DNA of 64,000 bases. It comes from Heliophilum fasciatum. Lineage in GTDB: Bacteria > Bacillota > Desulfitobacteriia > Heliobacteriales > Heliobacteriaceae. The stretch is from contig NZ_SLXT01000005.1 in the NCBI RefSeq assembly GCF_004341395.1, forward strand, positions 1 through 64,000. Reading direction: 5' to 3'. The notes below the pieces were generated by a model, which made no database searches, was not told the origin of the DNA, and worked only from the letters and a program-made list of their open reading frames with translations. The position numbers were made by a program, and so were the translations under genes. This document shows, piece after piece, positions 1 to 7,673 of the stretch (within the stretch, counting starts at the first letter, position 1; each line of letters starts with the position of its first letter).

Positions 1-47
1 TCATGATTATAAAAGCTACCTTGGGGGTCATCAGCATATCGAAACAT
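1..47 (-). CDS. Transposase, N-terminal fragment (runs off the window)
   Basis: The start codon is the complement of 45-47, with a GAGG ribosome site about eight bases upstream. The visible residues are MFRYADDPQGSFYNH. This resembles the beginning of Firmicutes IS5/IS1182-type transposases, many of which open with an MFR-x-x-DPQ-x-SFY-like pattern. Nothing of the catalytic DDE core is inside the window, so neither activity nor intactness can be judged. The direction is opposite to the pilus genes. Confidence 0.5.
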   Translation of the reverse strand, partial: MFRYADDPQGSFYNH

Positions 48-190
48 GGAGAAAACCTCGCTTTCGAATCGATCGTTTCTTCATTTGATTCGACATGCGA
101 AGTCAAAATACCTTTAAATGGTGCAAAATACCATCGAATAATGCGTTTTTTGAATCGCCCCTTGGGATGCGGGGGTTTTTAGACAGACTC
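1..190 (-). mobile_element. One end of an insertion sequence (IS5/IS1182-like), cut by the window edge
   Basis: Read on the minus strand, this begins with GAGTCTGTCTAAAAACCCCC (190 to 171), which resembles the terminal repeat of IS1182/IS5-type elements. A non-coding leader of about 120 bases follows, then the start of a transposase at 47. The plus-strand reading frame of the neighbouring pilus gene becomes meaningful only after about base 190, which marks the junction. The far end and the target duplication lie outside the window, so the family assignment is inferred from the short terminus and 15 residues of protein. Confidence 0.55.
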
Positions 191-524
191 TAATAAGTCT
201 CTAACGCTATCTTCCGGTACAATTGTTTTTACTGACACAATTAACATGGCGAGTGCAAACTCTTTAGTTCTTCAATTGCCACCTGGTGAAGGGGTGACAA
301 TTGGTAACAGCGATTATGGAAGAGTCTACTTTAAAAATGTCTATATTAATGATGTTTACAATGAGAGTATTTCACATAAAGTTTTTTACTTCAAATCTGG
401 TGCACAAATCCCGTCAGGAACATCTTATTTGCGAGAGATATCTACGATAAATCCAAGTCATAATCCTAAAGATGTTGCTGCACCTTCAATAGAATTGCTT
501 GCGACGCAGGTAACTTGGAAGTAG
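191..524 (+). pseudogene. 3' remnant of a minor pilin or pilus-associated gene truncated by the IS
   Basis: The frame is open from 183, right at the IS junction, to the TAG at 522-524. An ATG at 246 exists, but the protein-like sequence (SLTLSSGTIVFTDTI) continues upstream of it, so this is the tail of a longer gene, not a complete 92-residue protein. The remaining sequence is beta-rich, with no prepilin leader and no membrane helix. It lies 17 bases ahead of a PilV-like gene and a PilW-like gene, so a minor pilin such as PilX is the best guess from context. No family is recognised from the residues themselves. Confidence 0.55.
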
Positions 525-541
525 GCTGGAGGTGATGATTG

Positions 542-1900
542 ATGCAACAACTACGTTCGAACCAATCATCAGGTTTTATATTGGCTGAAATCTTGGTCAC
601 ACTATCAATCTTAGCTATCGTTAGTATTGCGCTCTTTGAGATAATGGCCTTAAGCCATCGAGCAATTCAGACAGCTGCGAACGGAAACCAAACACTTTTT
701 TATAAAATTAATGAAATGGATGATCAAATCCTTAGGGCCAAAGGAAGCACTTCTACTGGACCTAGTAAAAGATTTTTTAATTTGGGCTGGGAGCCAAATA
801 AACAAGTCGTTATCTATGGTACTGGCCTTGAAAAGTACGCCACAGAATCAGGCGATGGCGATGACTCGCTAAATAAACTTAAGGCCTATGTCCCATCAGC
901 CTTTGCCAATCCATGGGCAGTATTCGCAGGTGTTAACAATGGAAATGGTGTAATTGGCTTATATTATAAACCGAATATTGATCCGGACAGCAGCGATTGG
1001 ACAATATTTGACTTACCGGAGTTGTATGATTTTACCCCTGCTAACCTTATTTGGTGTGGTTCTTCAACTAATCAGATGTGGGTTATGGTAGGAAAAGGTG
1101 CTGATGGTAACGGCAAAATTTATACTTCAACGAACTTGCGTAGATGGAATAAGATTGAGGATGATCTCAATAAAAATAAATTTAAACCACTTAATGCAAT
1201 AACTTGGGGAGGAAATGGGACCAATCGTAAGTTTATTGCTGTAGGAAAGAATGCGGTATATAAATCTGCTGATGGGAACAAGTGGGAAAACATTACTCCT
1301 GATTCTGCACTTAATTATACTGATGTTGCTTGGGGGGGACTTTCCGATTCAATTTATGAGGGTTTTGTGGTTACTGCTAGTTTTTATAATACATCTACCA
1401 CAAATCTATATCGATTGACTGAGAAAACAAATGAATGGATTCCAATCACCTATTGGAGTTCTACAGGAACAATTAAACAACCATTTGATTTAGTAGGTGT
1501 TAGTCGAGGTAAAGATCGTTTTGTTGTAGCCGGTAATGTTACATCATCATCCCCTAAAATTATAAATATTGTTGATAATGACACGAAAATGCCAAAATTC
1601 GATAATCCATCAGGTACTCAACCATTAACGGATGTGGCATGGATAGGCGATCGTTTTTTTCTTACTAGAACAAAAGGACAATTTGCGACTTATAAACCTG
1701 ATGACAGTACTGTATGGGAAACAAGTGTCTTAGGCAGTACAGCGGGTACTATTAATACTGCGTTATTAGTTGGTAACCGTGTAGTTATAGCCAATTCAAA
1801 TGGGTTTATTTACTTTTCCGACGAAAATTCACCTACAAGCTTTTCCGACGACGGAAGAGATGTTTCGCCTGTTATTTGGAAGTCAATAGCTAAATCATAA
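542..1900 (+). CDS. Minor pilin with a predicted beta-propeller head
   Basis: This 452-residue protein begins with a class III prepilin signal: a short basic leader, the cleavage site G/FILAE with the conserved glutamate at +5, and a hydrophobic helix to about residue 35. Unlike usual minor pilins (150-200 residues), it continues with about 370 residues of repeated blocks of the type VGKGADGNGKIYTSTNLRRW, VGKNAVYKSADGNKW and VAWGG, typical of BNR/sialidase-like or photosystem-II-assembly-factor-like propellers. I infer a filament-tip protein whose head could bind a ligand or surface. The ATG at 542 is preferred over TTG at 539 because GGAGGTGAT at 528-536 is better spaced. Base composition is clearly AT-rich compared with the rest of the window. 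Confidence 0.7.
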   Translation: MQQLRSNQSSGFILAEILVTLSILAIVSIALFEIMALSHRAIQTAANGNQTLFYKINEMDDQILRAKGSTSTGPSKRFFNLGWEPNKQVVIYGTGLEKYATESGDGDDSLNKLKAYVPSAFANPWAVFAGVNNGNGVIGLYYKPNIDPDSSDWTIFDLPELYDFTPANLIWCGSSTNQMWVMVGKGADGNGKIYTSTNLRRWNKIEDDLNKNKFKPLNAITWGGNGTNRKFIAVGKNAVYKSADGNKWENITPDSALNYTDVAWGGLSDSIYEGFVVTASFYNTSTTNLYRLTEKTNEWIPITYWSSTGTIKQPFDLVGVSRGKDRFVVAGNVTSSSPKIINIVDNDTKMPKFDNPSGTQPLTDVAWIGDRFFLTRTKGQFATYKPDDSTVWETSVLGSTAGTINTALLVGNRVVIANSNGFIYFSDENSPTSFSDDGRDVSPVIWKSIAKS

Positions 1901-1933
1901 AGAAGAAAGATGGGTGATAGGATGCTATGGTGA

Positions 1934-2566
1934 ATGAAATTGAAAAATAAACATAATCAGGGATTTGCGTTGGCTGAATTACTTGTTGCTACGATGATTC
2001 TAGGATTTACTGTTGCTATAGGATATTCTCTTATAGATTATAGTTTCAATAGCTATAACTTTGGGTATGCACAGACAAACGCACAACAAGATGCTCGTTT
2101 TGCTATGGAACGAATAATACAAGAAGTGAGAAAAGCTAAAACAATAAAAATAGTTACTGAAATGAGTGAAATCGACAAATATCACCACATAAAAGTTGAT
2201 AAGGATACGAATCCTAATGAGCCGAAGTTACAGATATATAAACCAAATATACCTGAACCAGAGGAACTACCATTAGGTAAAGGAATACCTACCAATAGTA
2301 ACAAGGAAGCATTGCCGATTATCTCCTTTTGTAGATATAGTAAAAAAAATGATAAATCAACTCTTGGAATTAGGATTTATGTATATAGCCAAGCGCTTTC
2401 AAGAGATCCTGATCCTGATCCTGAGCCTGATCCGTACGGTGACGATGATTTGGACCCAGGGGTAGGAAACTATTATCGAGTACAAACTGCTATACTTTTA
2501 AATAATACAACATTACCAACAGGCCTAGGATCTGGGCCTGGCCATATAATCCAGTACACAAAATAA
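1934..2566 (+). CDS. Minor pilin, PilW-like
   Basis: This is a 210-residue protein with a prepilin leader ending in QG/FALAELL, a glutamate at +5 and a hydrophobic N-terminal helix. The segment after the helix (QDARFAMERIIQEVRKA) is the pattern seen in PilW/GspJ-type minor pilins. Near residues 155-170 there is an acidic-proline run of D-P repeats encoded by six-base repeats at about 2406-2435. It follows the beta-propeller pilin and precedes pilM after 43 bases, so it probably belongs to the same transcription unit. The gene is AT-rich like its upstream neighbour. The role in filament initiation or tip assembly is taken from the family. Confidence 0.65.
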   Translation: MKLKNKHNQGFALAELLVATMILGFTVAIGYSLIDYSFNSYNFGYAQTNAQQDARFAMERIIQEVRKAKTIKIVTEMSEIDKYHHIKVDKDTNPNEPKLQIYKPNIPEPEELPLGKGIPTNSNKEALPIISFCRYSKKNDKSTLGIRIYVYSQALSRDPDPDPEPDPYGDDDLDPGVGNYYRVQTAILLNNTTLPTGLGSGPGHIIQYTK

Positions 2567-2609
2567 GAGATTCATCAGTATTCTAGGTAACGATTGGGGG
2601 AGTGGACAT

Positions 2610-3638
2610 TTGCTGAGCTTTTTTAAGCCATCCAGTGCAGTCGGTCTGGAATTTGATACCGGGTGTATTCGCGTTGTGGAATTAAAAGGCACCCGTAAAA
2701 ATCCGGTTTTAGTTGCGGCAGGTCTGGTTCCCATTCCGGATACGGCTGTTGTGGAGGGCATCGTTCAAGAAACTGGCGTAGTTGCGACTGCCCTCAAGCA
2801 ACTTTGGGCAAAGGTCGGTATTCGTAACAAAGAAGTGATTCTCGGTATCTTTAATAAAGGCGTATTTTTGCGGCCTGTCAACTTGCCTAAGGTTCCTGTA
2901 GCCAAGATCCCTCAATTGCTCCGCTACCAGTCAGAAGAGTATTTCCCTATTCCTTTTGCTGAACTGGTCATGGATTTTGCCGTCATCGGTGAAGCTGAAA
3001 AAGCCGAAGGCAATGCCCTTGACTTACTTCTTGTTGCTTCACGACTGGAAAACCAGCGTTCTTGTTACAGTGCCTTAGCTAACGCAGAGATTGTCCCTAA
3101 GGTTGTCGAAGCTTCGCCAATTGCCTTGCTTCACGCTACCGGTGAAGAAGAAAAAAAGGGTGTATCCGTTTATATTGATATTGCCAACGGACAAACAGCA
3201 TTGATGATCACAATCGAGGGTATACCACGCTATTTACGTCAAATCCCTCTTGGTGTCCAACAGATGATCAAAATGATGGATTCAATATGCTTGGACGAAG
3301 TAGCTTCCACTGCAGAAATCGAAGTCGTCCAGTCTAATGAATCATCAACCGTATCGCTTTGGGCACAAGAATTAAGTGATCAATTGCGGGCAACAATTCA
3401 ATTTTTTCTTTCTAAAAATAATCTTTCAGAAATTAATCGCATTATCTTGAGTGGACGAGGTGCGAAAATACCGGAAGTGGCAGAAGAAGTTGGCCAAGCG
3501 ATGGCTGTTCCCGTTACTTCAGCACGACCGCTTTCCCAAATTCCATTGCCTCATACAGTACCTGGATTCGACTTGGTTCGCGAGGCTCCGGAGTTTGCGG
3601 TTTGCCTGGGATTAGCTTTGCGAGGATTGGAGGATTGA
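2610..3638 (+). CDS. pilM: Type IV pilus assembly protein PilM (first copy)
   Basis: PilM is an actin-fold (ASKHA ATPase-like) cytoplasmic protein that binds the N-terminus of PilN and links the motor ATPase platform to the alignment complex. The protein has 342 residues, usual for the family. It opens with AVGLEFDTGCIRVVELK, matching the first phosphate-loop region of the fold, and a later glycine-rich loop reads IILSGRGAKIP. The start is TTG at 2610 behind GGGGGAG at 2596-2602. It heads a tightly packed pilM-N-O-P-Q-like operon. A second PilM lies at 19956-21044. Confidence 0.85.
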   Translation: MLSFFKPSSAVGLEFDTGCIRVVELKGTRKNPVLVAAGLVPIPDTAVVEGIVQETGVVATALKQLWAKVGIRNKEVILGIFNKGVFLRPVNLPKVPVAKIPQLLRYQSEEYFPIPFAELVMDFAVIGEAEKAEGNALDLLLVASRLENQRSCYSALANAEIVPKVVEASPIALLHATGEEEKKGVSVYIDIANGQTALMITIEGIPRYLRQIPLGVQQMIKMMDSICLDEVASTAEIEVVQSNESSTVSLWAQELSDQLRATIQFFLSKNNLSEINRIILSGRGAKIPEVAEEVGQAMAVPVTSARPLSQIPLPHTVPGFDLVREAPEFAVCLGLALRGLED

Positions 3639-3642
3639 TTCT

Positions 3643-4311
3643 GTGAGTGTTCGTTTTAATTTGCTCCCACCGGAGTTGCGATCACGGGAAGAGCAAAAAC
3701 GTACCCAACTTATCGTAAAAACAACGGCAGTAATCGCAGTATCCATCTTCCTCGCTATATTTGCTGTTCTAGCTGTATTCACCTGGATGACTGAGACCAA
3801 TACGGCAGATCTGCGAGCCAAACGAACTGCTTTAGAAGCGGAACTTTTGGAGTATGCTCCTTACGTTCGGATGATGGATCGCATCTATCAAGCCGATGCA
3901 TTGTTGAACAAAGCGGCTGGCAACCAGCCAAATTGGGCACAAACGTTACATGATATGAATATCCATTTACCTTCCGGTGTGTGGCTTAATGACTTATCAG
4001 CAACGTACGGTGGTTCTGCACAAAAGCAAAATCAACCTGCTGCTGAAACGAAAGCGCCTGCTTCACCACCCAGTGCATCTGTGCTTGGTGAAATAACGAT
4101 GCGGGGACAGGCATACAGTGCCGTGGACTTGGCCGAATGGCTGAAAGGATCCGAACAAGTATCGTCGCTTTCCAATGCGCGCTTCCAATCAACATCGGCA
4201 CAAAATGTCAATGGGCAACCGGTCTATCAGTTTGAGATCAAAGCGGACATAGTCAAATCCCCCAAATCAGCACCCCTAACTGAGAAAGGGGGCAAAGCAG
4301 ATGAAGGATAA
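3643..4311 (+). CDS. pilN: Type IV pilus inner-membrane protein PilN (first copy)
   Basis: PilN is a bitopic membrane protein of the alignment subcomplex, and its cytoplasmic tail docks into PilM. The signature RFNLLPPELR is at residues 3-13, followed by a basic stretch, one membrane helix at about 25-50 and an extracytoplasmic coiled-coil/ferredoxin-fold region. The length of 222 residues is normal, with a proline/alanine linker near 130-150 (QPAAETKAPASPPSAS). It begins with GTG four bases after pilM and overlaps pilO by 11 bases, a sign of translational coupling. Confidence 0.8.
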   Translation: MSVRFNLLPPELRSREEQKRTQLIVKTTAVIAVSIFLAIFAVLAVFTWMTETNTADLRAKRTALEAELLEYAPYVRMMDRIYQADALLNKAAGNQPNWAQTLHDMNIHLPSGVWLNDLSATYGGSAQKQNQPAAETKAPASPPSASVLGEITMRGQAYSAVDLAEWLKGSEQVSSLSNARFQSTSAQNVNGQPVYQFEIKADIVKSPKSAPLTEKGGKADEG

Positions 4312-4828
4312 AAAAGGGATAGAACTAGATACCAAACAAACGGTTATCGCAATCATAGCTTTATTTTTATTTGTTGGGTTAATTTATTATCAATACACAG
4401 CACTGGCCGAAGCAAAAGCAGAAGAAAGTAAAGAACAAAAAATGTACACGCAGGTGCAAAGTCAAGTTCGGGAATACATACAACAAAAAGAATTATTCGA
4501 AAGTAATCAACAAAAGGCTGCTCTTTATGATCAACTGATGCCGAAGCAAGCCGATGAACCGCAGTTGCTGACAGTCATTCAGCATCAAGTTACAATCAGC
4601 GGTATGGAGCTAACAAGAATCAATTTTGCTCCGCGTATCAATCAGGACGGATATACAGAAATGCCCTTTACTTTATCAATAAAGGGAAGCTACAATAATC
4701 TCATCGAACTCACCGACCAGTTAAGGCAGAGTAAACGCGCATTACGAATTGATTCAATCAATGTAAATCAAGAAGGACAAAGCGACATTCGAGCGGAAAT
4801 CAAAGCGAGTGCATTTTATGCACAATAG
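4301..4828 (+). CDS. pilO: Type IV pilus inner-membrane protein PilO (first copy)
   Basis: This 175-residue protein has a short basic N-terminus, one membrane helix at about 12-30 (VIAIIALFLFVGLIYYQY), a charged coiled coil, then a ferredoxin-like domain containing the LLTVIQHQVTISGMELTRINF stretch typical of PilO/GspM-type proteins. PilO dimerises with PilN to form the alignment complex above PilM. The gene overlaps the end of pilN and is followed 25 bases later by the PilP-like gene. Assignment rests on position, topology and the conserved segment. Sequence conservation in this family is low. Confidence 0.75.
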   Translation: MKDKKGIELDTKQTVIAIIALFLFVGLIYYQYTALAEAKAEESKEQKMYTQVQSQVREYIQQKELFESNQQKAALYDQLMPKQADEPQLLTVIQHQVTISGMELTRINFAPRINQDGYTEMPFTLSIKGSYNNLIELTDQLRQSKRALRIDSINVNQEGQSDIRAEIKASAFYAQ

Positions 4829-4853
4829 GATAAGTCGGTAAGAGAAAGGGACG

Positions 4854-5495
4854 GTGCAGTTCGTGGCAGGAGAAAAAGAAAAATCGCTTAATGAACAGTT
4901 TTCCGCACTCATGGATAGATTAAATACCGATAAAGAGTTGCAGAAAAAAGTATTCATCGGCGGTGGTTTGCTCCTGGTAGTAATACTGGCAGCGGTACTG
5001 CTGGTCAATAAGCCATGGGCAGCGGCACCGGAAGAAGCGGTGCCCGTAGATAAACAAGCGGCCCGAAGTTTAACGTATTTACCGGAAACGCAACGCAGCG
5101 TTGATGATACAAGCTTGCTGCGGGATCCCTTTAGTGGGGCCATCACGCTCAAAGGAATCATCAAGGGTGGCGATGGTAACGATGTGGCGATCATAGAAAA
5201 CGGTAAAACTTCCTATGTCGCTGCACTGGGAGCACAAGTCGGTAACGGTTGGTCCGTTGCGGAAATTACCGCTAATTCTGTGACCTTAGCATCTGATTCA
5301 CAAAAAATTAAGTTAGAATTAAATGGTCGCAACAAAAGCGAAAAAATAACCAATTCAGTCGATAAGAAAAATGATACAAAGGCTGCCGCAGGACAGGCGA
5401 CAGCACCTGAGAAAGCGACGATAGAAACGGCGAAGGATGCTGCTGCGAAGGACACTTCGGTGAAGAGCACTTCTGCCAGCGGAGGGAATCAATGA
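4854..5495 (+). CDS. PilP-like pilus assembly protein
   Basis: This 213-residue protein has a cytoplasmic N-terminus, a membrane helix at about 35-55 and an extracytoplasmic part with the PilP-type motif SLLRDPFSGAITLKGI, followed by a small beta domain (VAIIENGKTSYVAALGAQVGNGWSVAEI). The tail is low-complexity, rich in lysine, alanine and threonine. In Gram-negative pili PilP is a lipoprotein that connects PilN/O to the PilQ secretin. Here no lipobox is seen and the N-terminus is an uncleaved membrane anchor. The GTG at 4854 behind AGAAAGGGA is used; GTG at 4863 is possible. The stop overlaps the next start (ATGA). Confidence 0.65.
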   Translation: MQFVAGEKEKSLNEQFSALMDRLNTDKELQKKVFIGGGLLLVVILAAVLLVNKPWAAAPEEAVPVDKQAARSLTYLPETQRSVDDTSLLRDPFSGAITLKGIIKGGDGNDVAIIENGKTSYVAALGAQVGNGWSVAEITANSVTLASDSQKIKLELNGRNKSEKITNSVDKKNDTKAAAGQATAPEKATIETAKDAAAKDTSVKSTSASGGNQ

Positions 5496-6763
5496 TGGTC
5501 GTCAAAAATGACAACGTCAAAAAACAACATTCCGCTGCGCGCTTGCCGACTTGGGCAGTTACTGCATTGTGCGTTGGTGTATGCGCAACCGCGCTGACCT
5601 TAACACCATTACCGCAGGCAAGTGCTTATTCCGGTACGGAGATACTGACAGCAAGTGAAACCGATTCATTGAGCAGCGGATCTAAGATTTCGATGGACGT
5701 GCGCAATGTGGATATGCGCGACGTGCTTTCAGCATTGGCTTTAAAGATGGGTGTCAATATCATTTTAGTTGATACGGAAGCGGTAGAAATAACGTTTCAA
5801 ACTAAAAATGTAACACCACGACAAGCTCTGGAATTGTTGATCCAAACCCACGGTTACGCTTATATTGAACAAGGTGGTGTGATCGTCGTTGGTGAGTCGG
5901 GCACTCTCAACGATAATTTCTTTAATCAAATGATCGTAACTCGCTTTGATACAGTCAACGTGAAAGCCAAAAAAGCAATGGACTTAATCAATGCGCTTGG
6001 CATTCCGCTAAAAGCAGTATCCTTAGACTCCAATGAATACGTGTTCTGGGCACAAGGTACTGTACAGTCAATGCAAAAAGTACAGGAAGTGATTTATTCG
6101 ATTGATCGACCCGAGAATGCGGAAACACCTACCATGGATATTACGCTTGAATACAGGACGATCAATACACAACAAATTCCTCCTGATCGGGCAGTTAAAT
6201 TGTTAGATGACATCGGCATTAAATTTAAGCATTACGTAAAACTACAAGATCGCGTACTTGTTTTCGACAAAGACTGGTTTAGTAAGTGGGATCAGATTGA
6301 TGTCTTACTGGCGCAACTTGATAATCAGGGCTCAAAAGATCAGACCAGCTTTAACTATCAATTAAAAAATATCGTAGCAAAAGACGCTAAATCTCGATTA
6401 GCTGAATTTAATTTGGGTGCAGATGTAAAAGCAATATCGTATAATAATGATAGATTTGCCAAAGACATCATGATCATTTGCCCGACATATATGGAGAATC
6501 AAGTTCGCAGCGCCTTGGCCAGCTTGGATTTATCAATTTCCAAGACCCGTGTGCCTGTGGCCACATCACCTTCGTTTACAGGTCTTAATACACAAAGAAC
6601 GTTGCTTAGCGAACTTTCTGGCGTAGCGCTAAGTAGCTTTAATATCTCAGGGGACATTGGAACCACTGACCAAGCTAGTGGCGGCACTCCGAAATATGTT
6701 CTTTGGGTAGAGGAAACACCGGACAAGATCCAAATGATCAAAGATCTGGCCGATGAAATGTAA
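5492..6763 (+). CDS. PilQ-like secretin N-domain protein without the barrel
   Basis: This 423-residue protein has a signal peptide ending near QASA (about residue 45). A secretin N0/STN domain follows (ISMDVRNVDMRDVLSALALKMG, about 65-130), with the PilQ/GspD-like hallmark of a short beta-alpha unit. Two or more N1-like repeats come next (VNVKAKKAMDLINALGIPLKAV, and YQLKNIVAKDAKSRLAEF). PilQ and GspD proteins are usually 550-750 residues and end with a conserved multimerising barrel. Nothing like that barrel is present, and the protein ends at a normal stop after a further alpha-beta segment. I infer a periplasm-like or wall-zone collar for a pilus in a cell without an outer membrane. It is the last gene of the pilM operon. 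Confidence 0.65.
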   Translation: MMVVKNDNVKKQHSAARLPTWAVTALCVGVCATALTLTPLPQASAYSGTEILTASETDSLSSGSKISMDVRNVDMRDVLSALALKMGVNIILVDTEAVEITFQTKNVTPRQALELLIQTHGYAYIEQGGVIVVGESGTLNDNFFNQMIVTRFDTVNVKAKKAMDLINALGIPLKAVSLDSNEYVFWAQGTVQSMQKVQEVIYSIDRPENAETPTMDITLEYRTINTQQIPPDRAVKLLDDIGIKFKHYVKLQDRVLVFDKDWFSKWDQIDVLLAQLDNQGSKDQTSFNYQLKNIVAKDAKSRLAEFNLGADVKAISYNNDRFAKDIMIICPTYMENQVRSALASLDLSISKTRVPVATSPSFTGLNTQRTLLSELSGVALSSFNISGDIGTTDQASGGTPKYVLWVEETPDKIQMIKDLADEM

Positions 6764-6796
6764 TTATTTTCTCGTACCCTGGTTTCCCCGCAGGAA

Positions 6797-6863
6797 CCCC
6801 AAGACAGGAAAGCAGATATCATTCGAGAATATTTGTTAGATATCTGCTATTGTAATCTTGGGT
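6797..6863 (+). other. Nested stem-loop upstream of the first small pilin gene
   Basis: A perfect 10-base inverted repeat, AGCAGATATC (6811-6820) and GATATCTGCT (6839-6848), is enclosed by a second pairing, CCCAAGA (6798-6804) with TCTTGGG (6856-6862). No T-run follows, so it is not an obvious terminator. It lies between the PilQ-like stop and the pilin ribosome site. It could be an RNA processing or stability element, or a 5' leader. It matches no riboswitch class that I recognise. Confidence 0.45.
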
Positions 6864-6956
6864 ATCAAAGGATGATGGAACTCATAATATAAATATAGGT
6901 TAATGGGTTCTATTAAACTACAAAAGCCCATATTATGCTTAAAGGAGGTGAAATCT

Positions 6957-7322
6957 TTGCGTAAAGCGCTTAAGCGTATCAAAAAAAATATAAAAGGCTT
7001 TACCCTTGTGGAATTGATGGTTGTTGTACTTATCATCGGGATTTTGATTGCGATTGCCATTCCGATGTACACAAAAGCACAAGAGTCGGCCATGGATAAA
7101 ACAACCCGTGCTAACGCCCGCATGATTCATGGAGCCGTATCGCAATGGCAAGCTCAAGAAAACAGGACAGACTTCCCCAATGAAACCCAATTGAAAAACT
7201 TCTTCCAGAGCGGTGGTTGGCCAAAAGGACCGAATAACATTGAGTACAACTATGCTAACGGTGTAGTTACGATCACTAACGTTCCCTATAATGGCTTTAA
7301 CGGTAACAACACAAATCTTTAG
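6957..7322 (+). CDS. Small type IV pilin (first of a twin pair)
   Basis: This 121-residue prepilin has a basic leader, the cleavage site KG/FTLVELMVVV, a glutamate at +5 and a long hydrophobic helix. It ends in a short, cysteine-free head rich in asparagine, glycine and tryptophan. The start is TTG at 6957, nine bases past the start of AAAGGAGGTG; an upstream ATG at 6903 has no comparable ribosome site. The mature part differs from the pilin at 7674-8039 by only about four residues. The abundant-pilin role is inferred from the strong ribosome site, small size and own terminator. Confidence 0.85.
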   Translation: MRKALKRIKKNIKGFTLVELMVVVLIIGILIAIAIPMYTKAQESAMDKTTRANARMIHGAVSQWQAQENRTDFPNETQLKNFFQSGGWPKGPNNIEYNYANGVVTITNVPYNGFNGNNTNL

Positions 7323-7370
7323 TTTTTAGGGTAATGAATGTATGCCAGGGTACAGCATACAAATACATAG

Positions 7371-7401
7371 TCCTGCAGACCTGGTCTGCGGGATGTTTTT
7401 T
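7371..7401 (+). terminator. Rho-independent terminator of the first small pilin
   Basis: The hairpin CCTGCAGAC/GTCTGCGGG with a three-base loop is followed by GATGTTTTTT. The preceding 45 bases (from TTTTTAGGGTAATGAATG) recur after the second pilin, so the duplication included the 3' untranslated region. Confidence 0.8.
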
Positions 7402-7673
7402 AAAAATAAAAAATATGTAGAAATATCAATTCAGTATTGAACAAGTGCTAAAGATGCCCTAGATTTATTACGATAAATACCCATAGAGGAAATTATTCAT
7501 TGGCAAGTTTGTACTTCTGGCGCATAAGCCCCAGGAGACGGAAAACGGATGTGTAGTAGGGAACTCTCATGGAAGATTTAGAACCTACATCTTGGGTGTT
7601 ACATGAAGAATGCATAAAATAGAAAAAGAGTTACGCAAGAAATAGGTCTGATATTCAGAAGGAGGAAAAATTA
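7402..7673 (+). other. Intergenic leader before the second small pilin
   Basis: These 272 bases contain no convincing gene. The last 15 bases hold the pilin ribosome site (GGAGGAAAAATTA). Possible pairings include CTTCTGG with CCAGGAG near 7513-7536, and GATG-TAG with CTACATC near 7548-7594, suggesting a structured 5' leader. No clear sigma-A promoter and no known riboswitch consensus could be matched by eye. The region is not similar to the sequence upstream of the first pilin. Confidence 0.35.

Noticed and set aside
7402-7673. Cyclic di-GMP riboswitch upstream of pilin genes
   Set aside because: I looked for class I and II consensus segments in the leaders at 6764-6956 and 7402-7673 and could not match either. 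Structure remains possible, but not this family by eye.
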